This document shows, in pieces, positions 24,521-32,398 of a stretch of DNA of 53,294 bases. Under the pieces are notes generated by a model. That model did not search any database. It was given only the letters and a program-made list of their open reading frames with translations, and was not told the DNA's origin. Position 1 is the first letter of the stretch, and every line of letters starts with the position of its first letter. Position numbers and translations under genes: made by a program. Location of the stretch: the NCBI RefSeq assembly GCF_020564935.1, contig NZ_JAJCXB010000054.1:1-53294 (forward strand). The letters are read 5' to 3'. Source of the DNA: Streptomyces pinistramenti. GTDB taxonomy: Bacteria > Actinomycetota > Actinomycetes > Streptomycetales > Streptomycetaceae.

Positions 24521-25876
24521 TTATTCGCAGATCCCGCGGTCTGCGGTGGTTCCGGGAAACGTCAGCCCCGAACCGCCGGGCGGAGAGGGGGAACTGCCCG
24601 CCTTCTCACCGGAGGATGCCGCATGGGACGCGTTCGGTGAAGGGGTGTCACCCGACGGATCCGAATCCGGCCCGCCCGCCGTGCGCCGCGGTGGCTCCAC
24701 GGAAACCGGCTGGTCCTTGGCCAGTCTGCGGAACAGACGGTCGGCGGACGGCTGCACCAACTCGTCGCGATTGGCGTCGTAGCGGTACTCCCTGCGCGGC
24801 ACGGTCATGAACTGCACATGGTCGGCAGGAATGCTGCGCATGCTGCGCACCAATTCGTACAGGCCGGTGAGCGAAGCCAGGCCCTTGTCGGTGGTGAGAG
24901 AACTCGTCGCGGCATCCAGCAGTGGATAGAGCCGGGCCGGATTGAGCAGCACACCATTGCTCTGCACTTTCTTCACGAGAGCGCCAAGGAACTGCTGTTG
25001 GCGTTCCATACGCTGCGTGTCACTGCCGTTACCCAAGCTCTTTCGGACCCGTACGAATCCGAGCGCGTCCTCGCCGTGCAGCGTCTGCCGGCCGGCCGGC
25101 AGATCCAGCCGGGCCTCACGGTCGTGGATCGGCCGGGGCACACAGACCTCGACGCCGTGGACCGCGTCCACCACCTTCTTGAACCCGACGAAGTCGATGA
25201 TCATGTGGTGGTCGATGCGGATGCCGGTCATCCTCTCGACCGTACGGATCGTGCAGGCGGCACCGGCGAACTGGAACGCCCAGTTGAACTGCGTGGTCTG
25301 CGCCGGCATCCGCTTGCCGTCCGAGCGGGTGCAGGACGGCACCTTCACCATCAGGTCGCGCGGGATGCTCACCGCGGTGGCGCGGTGCCGGCCGGCCGCG
25401 AGGTGCAGCAGGATCGCGGTGTCCGAGCGCTGGGTGCCGTTGTCCGCGCCGTACGCGCCGTTGCCGTCGCCGCGGGTGTCGGAGCCGATCAGCAGGATGT
25501 TCTCGGCGTCCGTCGGGCCGCCCTTGGGCCGCTCGGCCTCGTACTTCTCCAGCTCGGCCTGGGTATTGATGTCGGTGCGGATGTTGCCGTTGAGCTTGCT
25601 GTAGAGCACGTAGCCGGTGCCGGCCAGCGCCAGCAGCACCACCGCCACACCGAGAGCGGCCCAGCGCGGCCAGCGGCGCCTGCGACGCGGCGGCCGTCCC
25701 TGGCTCGTCTCCCCGGGATCCGCGTCCGTCTTCCCGGGCCCTGGCTCCGCCCCTTCCGGCTCTGCGCCCGTCCGCTCCGGCCCCGCGCCTGTCCCCGGCG
25801 CCGGCTGCTGCGGCGTCGGCCCGGTGCCCTCGTCGGGGTTCTCGGGGTCGGACGGGTTCTCGGGGCTGTTGGTCAC
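24521..25876 (-). CDS. LCP family protein 5, without LytR_C
   Basis: The 451-residue protein has a Pro/Glu/Gly-rich acidic cytoplasmic tail, an RRRRRW basic run, one transmembrane helix (about 71-90) and an LCP domain (NILLIGSDTRG, VSIPRDLM, RIDHHMIIDF, LGFVRVRKSLGNGSD). After the catalytic domain comes a Ser/Pro/Gly-rich low-complexity tail in place of LytR_C. Cysteines are SCTR, ACTI, VCVP and one residue before the end (GICE). The GTG starting MTNSPENP was chosen because GAAGGACGG precedes it, while the upstream part of the open frame is Arg/Gly-rich and unlike protein. It lies downstream of the AMP-binding-like gene. Confidence 0.91.
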   Translation of the reverse strand: MTNSPENPSDPENPDEGTGPTPQQPAPGTGAGPERTGAEPEGAEPGPGKTDADPGETSQGRPPRRRRRWPRWAALGVAVVLLALAGTGYVLYSKLNGNIRTDINTQAELEKYEAERPKGGPTDAENILLIGSDTRGDGNGAYGADNGTQRSDTAILLHLAAGRHRATAVSIPRDLMVKVPSCTRSDGKRMPAQTTQFNWAFQFAGAACTIRTVERMTGIRIDHHMIIDFVGFKKVVDAVHGVEVCVPRPIHDREARLDLPAGRQTLHGEDALGFVRVRKSLGNGSDTQRMERQQQFLGALVKKVQSNGVLLNPARLYPLLDAATSSLTTDKGLASLTGLYELVRSMRSIPADHVQFMTVPRREYRYDANRDELVQPSADRLFRRLAKDQPVSVEPPRRTAGGPDSDPSGDTPSPNASHAASSGEKAGSSPSPPGGSGLTFPGTTADRGICE

Positions 25877-26114
25877 GTGTGCGTCCGTCCTTCCCGGAGC
25901 CGGCGTCGTTCCCCCACCCCCGAAGCCACCCCCACCCCTCCTCCGAAGGGGGAGAGCCCGCACCCGGAGCCCGAGCCGGGGAGGCGGCCCGGTCCGACCC
26001 CGCGCAGGGTGGTGCGTACTCAAGATCATGGCCCCGAACCGGCGGCGGGGCCGTCCCGGCGGACCTCCCTGTCCGCCGGACGGGGGACGCGGGGCGCGAG
26101 GAGGAGTCCGGGGC

Positions 26115-26876
26115 TCAGGAGGCGGCGGGCGCGGTGAACGTGATCTTCTCGGTGGCCTTGCGGGCAGCCGCGCTCTCCTGGTCCAGCCGCTCGGGATGGC
26201 GGCAGAGCACCACGGAGCCGCCGGTGGCCAGCGGCGCGTACAGGCCGTACGACAGGCCCTGCCAGCCGTCGTACCCGAGGCCCGACAGCACCCTCGGTGT
26301 CTCGGGCATCCCGGCGGCGGCCGCGTCGGCCAGTGCGCGGGCCGCGATCCCGGACCCGGTCAGCTCCTCGCCGCCGACGGCGAGCGCCGGGTCGGCGGCC
26401 CGTACCGGGGCGAACGGCGCGAAGCGGTCGCCCTGGCCCGGCACCTCCACCGCGTAGTCGGCGAAGCCCTCCGGCGGCTGCGGGAAGCGGCCGCCCAGCG
26501 GGCGCAGGGCCAGCGCCACCCGTTCCCCGGAGCAGGCGCGGGCGGCGGCCAGCTCGTCCGGTCCGCTGACGACGAGGTCGGCGGCGGCCGGGTCGCCACC
26601 CACGTCCGCGAGTACGCCGACCGACGAACACGCCACCAGCCAGACGGCGGTCTGCCAGTGGGCGGGCAGCAGCAGCGCCAGCCGGTCACCGGGCTCGGCG
26701 GCCAGGTCGCCCTGGAGGTAGTTGGCGGTCTTCGCCACCCAGTTGGCGAAGGTCGCGACGGAGAGTTCCACGCGCTCGCCGGTGGCGTCGTCGTAGAAGG
26801 TCACGAGCGGGCGGGCCGGGTCCGCGGCGAGCGCGGAACGCAGCAGGTCGGCGGGGGTGCGATCGGTGGCGTTCAC
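26115..26876 (-). CDS. TIGR03089-type short AMP-binding-like protein
   Basis: The 253-residue protein resembles only the first part of acyl-CoA synthetases / adenylate-forming enzymes: VTFYDDATGERVELS, ANWVAKTANYL, RLALLLPAHWQTAVWL and SSVGVLADVGGDP. The nucleotide-binding P-loop and the C-terminal domain are missing, which is the defining trait of actinobacterial family TIGR03089, so it is probably not an ordinary ligase. TAATCT seven bases before the GTG (26889-26884, minus strand) and the lack of a Shine-Dalgarno sequence suggest a leaderless mRNA. It is followed by LCP5 after 238 bases and diverges from the manC-type gene. Confidence 0.85.
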   Translation of the reverse strand: MNATDRTPADLLRSALAADPARPLVTFYDDATGERVELSVATFANWVAKTANYLQGDLAAEPGDRLALLLPAHWQTAVWLVACSSVGVLADVGGDPAAADLVVSGPDELAAARACSGERVALALRPLGGRFPQPPEGFADYAVEVPGQGDRFAPFAPVRAADPALAVGGEELTGSGIAARALADAAAAGMPETPRVLSGLGYDGWQGLSYGLYAPLATGGSVVLCRHPERLDQESAAARKATEKITFTAPAAS

Positions 26877-27248
26877 CGTCGCAAGATTACGCGGGCGCCG
26901 GCCGGCCGCCCGGCGGAGGCGGAGAGGCGTCCGTACGGTGCGGCCGACGGCCCGTCAAGCCGCGGGCAGGCACCGGCGTCCGGCCCGGCCGGGCCCCGCG
27001 GCTCACGGTCCGTCAGCGCGGGCGGCAGGCCGGCGGCTGCGGTGAAGTGGCGGGCGAAGTGAACCGATGCACCGCCGGCTACGTCCTACCGACCACGGCT
27101 GCGGCCGGGCCGCCACCTCGGCTTCTCCGGCCTCCTTGGCCCCGCCCGTCCCGCCGCCGTCGCCCGTCCCGCTGACCCTGACCGGAAATCCGTCTGCCTA
27201 CACTGGTCCGCCGATCGGCCGACCCCAGCAGGAAGCAGAGAAGACAAG
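26877..27248. promoter_or_regulatory. Divergent promoter region of the AMP-binding-like and manC-type genes
   Basis: These 372 bases hold no gene that I can support. TACACT at 27199-27204 is a good actinobacterial -10 box for the plus-strand nucleotidyltransferase gene, giving a leader of about 38 bases that carries AGGAAG. The minus-strand gene has its own box directly at its start codon. No strong -35 or operator is visible. Confidence 0.45.
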
Positions 27249-28331
27249 GTGACTGAAGCGATCCTCCTGGTCGGCGGCAAGGGCACGAGGCTGCGCCCGC
27301 TGACGGTGCACACACCCAAACCCATGGTCCCGGCGGCCGGTGTGCCGTTCCTGACCCACCAACTGGCGCGCGCCCGCGCCGCGGGTGTCGACCACATCGT
27401 CCTCGCCACGTCCTACCTCGCCGAGGTCTTCGAGCCGTACTTCGGCGACGGCTCGGATCTGGGGCTGCACCTGGAGTACGTCACCGAGGAGGAGCCGCTG
27501 GGCACCGGCGGCGCGCTCCGCAACGTCGCCTCCCGGCTGCACTCGGCGCCCGGCGACCCGGTCCTGATCTTCAACGGCGACATCCTCACAGGACTGGACA
27601 TCCCGGCACTCGTCGACACCCACCGCACCAGCGGCGCCGACGTCTCGCTGCACCTGACCCGGGTCGACGACCCGCGCGCCTTCGGTCTTGTGCCCACCGA
27701 CAGCACCGGCCGGGTCAGCGCCTTCCTGGAGAAGCCGCAGACCCCCGAGGAGATCGTCACCGACCAGGTCAACGCCGGCGCCTACGTCTTCAACCGCTCG
27801 GTCATCGACACCATCCCCGCGGGCCGCCCGGTCTCCGTCGAGCGCGAGACCTTCCCCGGGCTGCTCGCCGACGGCGCTCACCTCCAGGGCATGGTCGACT
27901 CGACCTACTGGCTCGACCTCGGCACCCCGCAGGCGTTCGTCCGCGGCTCCGCCGACCTCGTCCTGGGCCGCGCCCCGTCCCCCGCCGTGCCGGGGCGCTG
28001 CGGCGAGCGGCTGGTCCTGGAGACCGCCGATGTCGCACCGGACGCCAAGCTCACCGGCGGCAGCGTCGCCGGGCCGCGCAGCCGGATCGGGGCCGGCGCC
28101 CGGATCGACGGCAGTGCGGTGCTGGCGGACGCGGTGATCGAGCCGGGCGCCCGGATCCGTGACTCGCTGATCGGCGCGGGGGCCAGGATCGGGGCGCGCA
28201 CGGTGCTGGACGGCGCTGTGGTCGGCGACGGTGCGGTGGTCGGCGCGGACAACGAACTGCGCGACGGCATCCGCGTGTGGTGCGGCGCCGCCATCCCGGC
28301 GGGCGCGGTCCGCTTCTCGTCGGACGAGTAG
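27249..28331 (+). CDS. NDP-sugar pyrophosphorylase, ManC / mannose-1-phosphate guanylyltransferase type
   Basis: The 360-residue enzyme has an N-terminal nucleotidyltransferase domain with the signature GGKGTRLRPLT ... KPM (residues 9-26), the metal-binding NGDIL, FLEKPQ and NAGAYVF. Its C-terminal left-handed beta-helix is made of hexapeptide repeats (about residues 260-350: IGAGARIDGS, IEPGARIRDS and so on). Architecture and context with manA and manB point to GDP-mannose formation from mannose-1-phosphate and GTP, needed for polyprenyl-phosphomannose, protein O-mannosylation and glycans. A glucose-1-phosphate specificity cannot be excluded. GTG start. Confidence 0.85.
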   Translation: MTEAILLVGGKGTRLRPLTVHTPKPMVPAAGVPFLTHQLARARAAGVDHIVLATSYLAEVFEPYFGDGSDLGLHLEYVTEEEPLGTGGALRNVASRLHSAPGDPVLIFNGDILTGLDIPALVDTHRTSGADVSLHLTRVDDPRAFGLVPTDSTGRVSAFLEKPQTPEEIVTDQVNAGAYVFNRSVIDTIPAGRPVSVERETFPGLLADGAHLQGMVDSTYWLDLGTPQAFVRGSADLVLGRAPSPAVPGRCGERLVLETADVAPDAKLTGGSVAGPRSRIGAGARIDGSAVLADAVIEPGARIRDSLIGAGARIGARTVLDGAVVGDGAVVGADNELRDGIRVWCGAAIPAGAVRFSSDE

Positions 28332-28443
28332 CCGGCCGGGCGAACGGCGAATGACCGGTCGGCCCGGCGCACGGCGAACGGGCGGCCGCGGGGCGGGCCC
28401 GCGGCCCCCCCCCGACGCCCGCCGCCCCACCCGCCCTATCGCC

Positions 28444-28449
28444 TACCCT
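28444..28449 (+). promoter_or_regulatory. -10 box for a leaderless glycosylase transcript
   Basis: TACCCT lies six bases before the ATG with no ribosome-binding site. It is the same hexamer and spacing as at purK. A run of ten C residues lies about 40 bases upstream. Confidence 0.5.
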
Positions 28450-28455
28450 GGCCAG

Positions 28456-29361
28456 ATGCCCGCCCGCACCTGGGTTCCGCCCGGCCCGTACGACCTGCAC
28501 CGCACGCTCGGTGTGCTGGCGCGCGGCCCCGGCGACCCCGCCTTCGCGGTGCGCGGTGACGAGATCTGGCGGGCCTGCCGCACGCCGCAGGGCCCCGGCA
28601 CGCTGCGGTGTGCGGCCCGTCCGGCGGCCGGCGCCGTCGACGCCGAGGCGTGGGGCCCTGGCGCCGACTGGCTGCTGGAACGACTGCCCGAGCTGCTGGG
28701 GGAGTGCGACGACCCGGCGGCGCTGACCCCGCGGCACCGCATCGTGCACGAAGCCCGCCGCCGCCACCCCGGCGTCCGGCTGGCCAGGACAGGGCTGGTC
28801 CTGGAGTCGCTGATCCCCTCGGTCCTGGAACAGAAGGTCACCAGCGACGAGGCGTACCGCGCCTGGCGGCTGCTGCTGCAACGCCACGGCGAGCCCGCGC
28901 CCGGCCCCTGGGACCGGATGCGGGTGATGCCCGATCCGCGCGGATGGACGCTGATCCCGTCCTGGGAGTGGCACCGCGCGGGGGTCGAGGACAAGCGCGC
29001 GGCGACGATCCTGCGCGCGGTACGCGCCGCCCGCCGGATGGAGGAGGCGGCGGGTATGGACCTCGCGGCCGCCACCCGCCGGCTGACGGCGATCGAGGGC
29101 ATCGGCCCGTGGACCGCCGCCGAGACGCTGCAACGCGTTCTGGGAGCCCCGGACGCGGTCACCGTCGGCGACCTGCACCTGCCGAAGATCATCGGCTATG
29201 CGCTCACCGGCCGCCGCGGCACCACCGACACGGAGATGCTCGACCTGCTCGCGCCGTACGAGGGCCAGCGGCACCGCGCGGCCCGGCTGGTCCTGCTCTC
29301 CGGCCGGACCCCGCCGCGCCGCGCGCCGCGCTTCCCCGTGGGCGACATCGCCAGGCTCTGA
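28456..29361 (+). CDS. DNA-3-methyladenine glycosylase II (AlkA-like HhH-GPD)
   Basis: The 301-residue protein removes alkylated bases in base-excision repair. The HhH-GPD core is clear. LESLIPSVLEQKVTSDEAYRAW is the entry helix. LTAIEGIGPWTAAETL is the helix-hairpin-helix. The following VGDLHLPK carries the probable catalytic Asp. There are no FeS cysteines, so it is not an endonuclease III-like enzyme. The N-terminal 80 residues form the extra beta domain of AlkA-type enzymes. The start was chosen by the -10 box spacing and by family length. It converges on fbiB with 38 bases between. Confidence 0.88.
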   Translation: MPARTWVPPGPYDLHRTLGVLARGPGDPAFAVRGDEIWRACRTPQGPGTLRCAARPAAGAVDAEAWGPGADWLLERLPELLGECDDPAALTPRHRIVHEARRRHPGVRLARTGLVLESLIPSVLEQKVTSDEAYRAWRLLLQRHGEPAPGPWDRMRVMPDPRGWTLIPSWEWHRAGVEDKRAATILRAVRAARRMEEAAGMDLAAATRRLTAIEGIGPWTAAETLQRVLGAPDAVTVGDLHLPKIIGYALTGRRGTTDTEMLDLLAPYEGQRHRAARLVLLSGRTPPRRAPRFPVGDIARL

Positions 29362-29399
29362 CCCGGGGACGGCGGCCCCGCCCCTGGACGCCTGGGCCC

Positions 29400-30725
29400 T
29401 CAGCGCACCACCACGAAGTCCGCACTCTCCCTGGCGGGCCGTTCCTTCGGCGCCGCCGCCGGACGCCCGATGGCCACCGCGCCCATCGGATCCCACTCCG
29501 CGGGAAGCTCCAGCACCTCGCGGACGACGTCCCGGCAGAACATCGTCGACGACACCCACGCCGAGCCGAGCCGCTCCCCGGCCAGCGCGACCAGGAAGTT
29601 CTGGATCCCCGCGCCGTTGGCGACGACGAACATCTCGCGCTCGGCCGCGTTGCGCCGCGCGTCCGGGTAGGTGTGCGCCCCGTCCGCCACCAGGCAGGGC
29701 ACCGCCAAGTACGGTGCCTGCCGCAGCACATCGCCGCGCCTGACCCGCTTGGCGACGGATTCCTCGGAGAAGCCGTCGCGGCGCAGGTCCGCGATCCAGG
29801 CGTCCCGCATCGCGTCCAGCAGCCGCAGCCGGCTCGCCTCGGACTCCAGCAGCACGAACCGCCAGGGCGTGGTGTGGTGCGGGGCCGGTGCGGTCACCGC
29901 CGCGGCGACGGCCCGGCGCACCGCGCCGCCGTCCACCGGATCGTCGGTGAACTCACGGACCGTTCGCCGCAGCGTCACCGCCTCGCGCACCGCCTCCGAC
30001 GTGCCCAGCCGGAACATGTCGTCGTCGGCACCTCGCACCAGCGCCCGCGCCCCTTCGCCGTCGCCCGCTTCCTCGACGACGTGCGGCAGTCCGCGCACCA
30101 CGGCGACCGGCAGCCCGTCGGCCTTGCCCTTCACCAGGTCGCCGGCCGCGGCCAGTTCGTCGGCGGTGGCCACAATCGTCGCGCTGAGCGGATTGCCGTA
30201 CGCGTCCGTGCCGCCGCGCAGGTCGTCAAGGACCCGGACGCCGGCCGCGCCGATGGCGACGTCGGTCAGCCCGGAACGCCAGGGCCGCCCGAAGGTGTCG
30301 CTGATGACGATCCCCACGTCGACGCCGAGCACCGCACGCAGCCCCGCGCGCAGGGCACGCGCCGAGGCGTCCGGGTCCTCCGGCAGCAACAGCACCGTCC
30401 CCGCAGGGGTGTTGGAGGCATCGACACCGGCGGCCGCCATCACCAGACCCAGCCGGTTCTGCACGATCCGCAGCCCGCCGCGCCGGGCGACGACGCGTAC
30501 GGTCTCCTGGTCGATGGCGGCCTCGCGGTCGGCCGCCTCCAGGACCCGGCCCTCCGCCTTGCTGACGATCTTCGAGGTCACCAACAGGACGTCGCCGTCG
30601 GCGAGTCCGGGCAGTCCGTCGGTGGTGGCCGCCGCGGCGATCACCTTGACGAGGTCATCGCCGGGCCGCACCTCGGGAATCCCCGGCAGCGCCCAGACAC
30701 GGTATCCAAGTGGCGTACCGCTCAT
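29400..30725 (-). CDS. fbiB: Bifunctional F420 gamma-glutamyl ligase / FMN reductase
   Basis: This 441-residue two-domain enzyme finishes coenzyme F420. The N-terminal CofE domain (about residues 1-245) adds glutamates to F420-0, or to the dehydro form; motifs are DVLLVTSKIVSKAEGR, LIVQNRLGLV-like RIVQNRLGLVMAAAGVDAS and ISDTFGRPWR. The C-terminal nitroreductase-like domain (about 250-441; RRTVREFTDDPV, APAPHHTTPWRF) binds FMN and reduces dehydro-F420-0. This is the actinobacterial FbiB architecture. Its ATG overlaps the fbiA stop, so the two are coupled. It converges on the glycosylase gene. Confidence 0.95.
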   Translation of the reverse strand: MSGTPLGYRVWALPGIPEVRPGDDLVKVIAAAATTDGLPGLADGDVLLVTSKIVSKAEGRVLEAADREAAIDQETVRVVARRGGLRIVQNRLGLVMAAAGVDASNTPAGTVLLLPEDPDASARALRAGLRAVLGVDVGIVISDTFGRPWRSGLTDVAIGAAGVRVLDDLRGGTDAYGNPLSATIVATADELAAAGDLVKGKADGLPVAVVRGLPHVVEEAGDGEGARALVRGADDDMFRLGTSEAVREAVTLRRTVREFTDDPVDGGAVRRAVAAAVTAPAPHHTTPWRFVLLESEASRLRLLDAMRDAWIADLRRDGFSEESVAKRVRRGDVLRQAPYLAVPCLVADGAHTYPDARRNAAEREMFVVANGAGIQNFLVALAGERLGSAWVSSTMFCRDVVREVLELPAEWDPMGAVAIGRPAAAPKERPARESADFVVVR

Positions 30726-31711
30726 GCCCGTACCTCCTCGGCCAGCGCCAGCGCCTCGCGCACCATCGCGGCCGTCGCGTCCACGTCCGTCATCATCAGC
30801 GGGACGGCACGGCAGCGGATGCCGGCCGCCTCGACCTCGCCGACCGACCCGGCGTCGACGGTGTCCACCAGCCAGCCGTCCAGCAGCCCGGCGCGCTCGG
30901 TCTGTGCGACGGAGCGCCCCTTCGCGCCGTAGTACCGGGCCACCGCTGCGGCCGTGGACTCGACGTCGACCGCGGCCAGCACCTTGTCGGCCATGCCGCG
31001 CACCGGCGCGTCACCGACGATCGGCGACAGGCCGATGACCGGCGCACCGGAGGCCGCGACGGCGTCCCGGATGCCGGGCACCGCGAGGATGGTGCCGATG
31101 CTCACCACGGGGTTGGACGGTGGGAAGAGGATCAGGTCGGCGTCGGCGACGGCCTCCAGCACGCCGGGCGCGGGCGTGGCCTGCTCGGCGCCGACAGGCA
31201 CCACCGCGTGGGCGTCCACCGAGGCGCGCATCCGCACCCAGTACTCCTGGAAGTGGACCGCCCGCCGCTCCCCGCCCTCCCCGATGGCGACGTGCGTCTC
31301 GACGCGGTCGTCGGTCATCGGCAGCAGCCGCACCCCGGGCTGCCAGCGGGCGCACAGCGCCTCGGTGACGGCGCTGAGCGCGAAGCCGGCGTCCAGCATC
31401 TGGGTCCGCACGATATGGGTGGCGAAGTCCCGGTCGCCGAGCCCGAACCACTCGGGCCCGACGCCGTACGCCGCCAACTCCTCCTTCACCCGGAACGATT
31501 CGTCGTCCCGGCCCCACCCCTGTTCCTCGTTGATGCCGCCGCCGAGCGTGTACATCACGGTGTCGAGGTCAGGACACACCTTGAGCCCGAACAGATGGAT
31601 GTCGTCACCGGTGTTGCCGATGACGGTGATGTCCGCTTCCGGAGCCGCTGCCTTCAGTCCCCGCAGAAAGCGGGCGCCGCCGATACCGCCGGCCAGAACC
31701 ACAATGCGCAT
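30722..31711 (-). CDS. fbiA: Phospho(enol)pyruvate/lactate transferase of F420 synthesis
   Basis: This 329-residue CofD/FbiA enzyme transfers a phosphoenolpyruvate or phospholactate group onto Fo to make (dehydro-)F420-0. It begins MRIVVLAGGIGGARFLRGL, the family's phosphate-binding loop, and includes NTGDDIHLFGLKVCPDLDTVMY and ILFPPSNPVVSIGTIL. It overlaps fbiB by four bases. On the minus strand, CACACT six bases before the ATG (31723-31718) matches the leaderless -10 pattern and lies inside a tandem repeat that duplicates this promoter region. Confidence 0.95.
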   Translation of the reverse strand: MRIVVLAGGIGGARFLRGLKAAAPEADITVIGNTGDDIHLFGLKVCPDLDTVMYTLGGGINEEQGWGRDDESFRVKEELAAYGVGPEWFGLGDRDFATHIVRTQMLDAGFALSAVTEALCARWQPGVRLLPMTDDRVETHVAIGEGGERRAVHFQEYWVRMRASVDAHAVVPVGAEQATPAPGVLEAVADADLILFPPSNPVVSIGTILAVPGIRDAVAASGAPVIGLSPIVGDAPVRGMADKVLAAVDVESTAAAVARYYGAKGRSVAQTERAGLLDGWLVDTVDAGSVGEVEAAGIRCRAVPLMMTDVDATAAMVREALALAEEVRA

Positions 31712-31716
31712 AGAAA

Positions 31717-31880
31717 CAGTGTGTCAGCCGCAGGCTGTCGTTGAGGGGTGGTGGTCGGGCGACGGGAGGGCCAGTGTGTCAGCCGCAGGCTGTCGTTGAG
31801 GGGTGGTGGTCGGGCGACGGGAGGGCCGGTGTGTCAGCCGCGGACCGCTGCTGAGGGGCGGTGGTCAGTGGTCGACGGGT
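31717..31880. repeat. 55-bp tandem repeat (about three copies) at the fbiA promoter
   Basis: Copies begin at 31717, 31772 and 31827, so the period is exactly 55 bases. The first two are identical over the full 55 bases. The third is diverged and runs into the 3' end of the cysteine dioxygenase gene. Each unit contains TGTGTCAGCCGC, whose complement supplies the CACACT -10-like box used by fbiA, so the repeat multiplies a promoter element. It most likely arose by duplication from the end of the dioxygenase region. Confidence 0.85.
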
Positions 31881-32398
31881 TCCGCGGCGGGGGCGGCGCA
31901 GCGGGCACTGTGCATGGGCATGTCCGTCAGCCCGGGGAAGTAGATGTGCAGGCTCACGGCCGGCGTCAGGGAGTCGTTGACGACCTCGTGGACGTAGCCG
32001 GGGGCGAAGACGCGCTGCGCGCCGGCCCGCAGGGTGTGGTGGCCGGCCGGGGCGCGTTCGGTCAACTCGCCTTCCAGCACGGTCAGTACGCCGGACGACT
32101 GCCCGTGATCGTGCCGCCCGCTGCCCTGCCCAGGCACCCAGCTCAGGAGCCAGACCTCGTAGCCGAGCGGGGCCTCCTCTGCTCGGGCGGAGCCGAGAGC
32201 CTGGGGGACCGCGCGCAGCCGGTGGTACCAGCGGGTGGTGGTGTCGTAGCGGACGAGCGGGGCCCACGTGCCGCGGTCGGCCGCGATCTTGTTGGCCAGG
32301 CCCACGAAGCCGGCGACGGTGGCCGGATGGGCGGGGACGGGCGGCAGCAGGTGGGGGATGGCGAGCGGGTCGCCGGCGATCTGGACGTCGCTGTTCAT
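31865..32398 (-). CDS. Cysteine dioxygenase type I
   Basis: This 177-residue cupin oxidises L-cysteine to cysteine sulfinate. The iron-binding motifs are HDHGQSSG, with its two histidines and following VLEGEL, and APGYVHEVVND with the third histidine, then LHIYFPGL. The MNSDVQIAG start was chosen because GAGGAAC lies nine bases upstream; the longer open frame adds a Pro/Arg-rich stretch. Substrates other than cysteine, such as thiol carboxylates, are possible for bacterial members. It is on the same strand as fbiA but separated by the tandem repeat, so co-transcription is doubtful. Confidence 0.9.
   Translation of the reverse strand: MNSDVQIAGDPLAIPHLLPPVPAHPATVAGFVGLANKIAADRGTWAPLVRYDTTTRWYHRLRAVPQALGSARAEEAPLGYEVWLLSWVPGQGSGRHDHGQSSGVLTVLEGELTERAPAGHHTLRAGAQRVFAPGYVHEVVNDSLTPAVSLHIYFPGLTDMPMHSARCAAPAAEPVDH

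Noticed and set aside
28400..28415. Run of ten cytosines as a phase-variable tract
   Set aside because: It lies between genes, upstream of a leaderless promoter, and such tracts arise readily in 70 per cent GC DNA; no coding frame depends on it.
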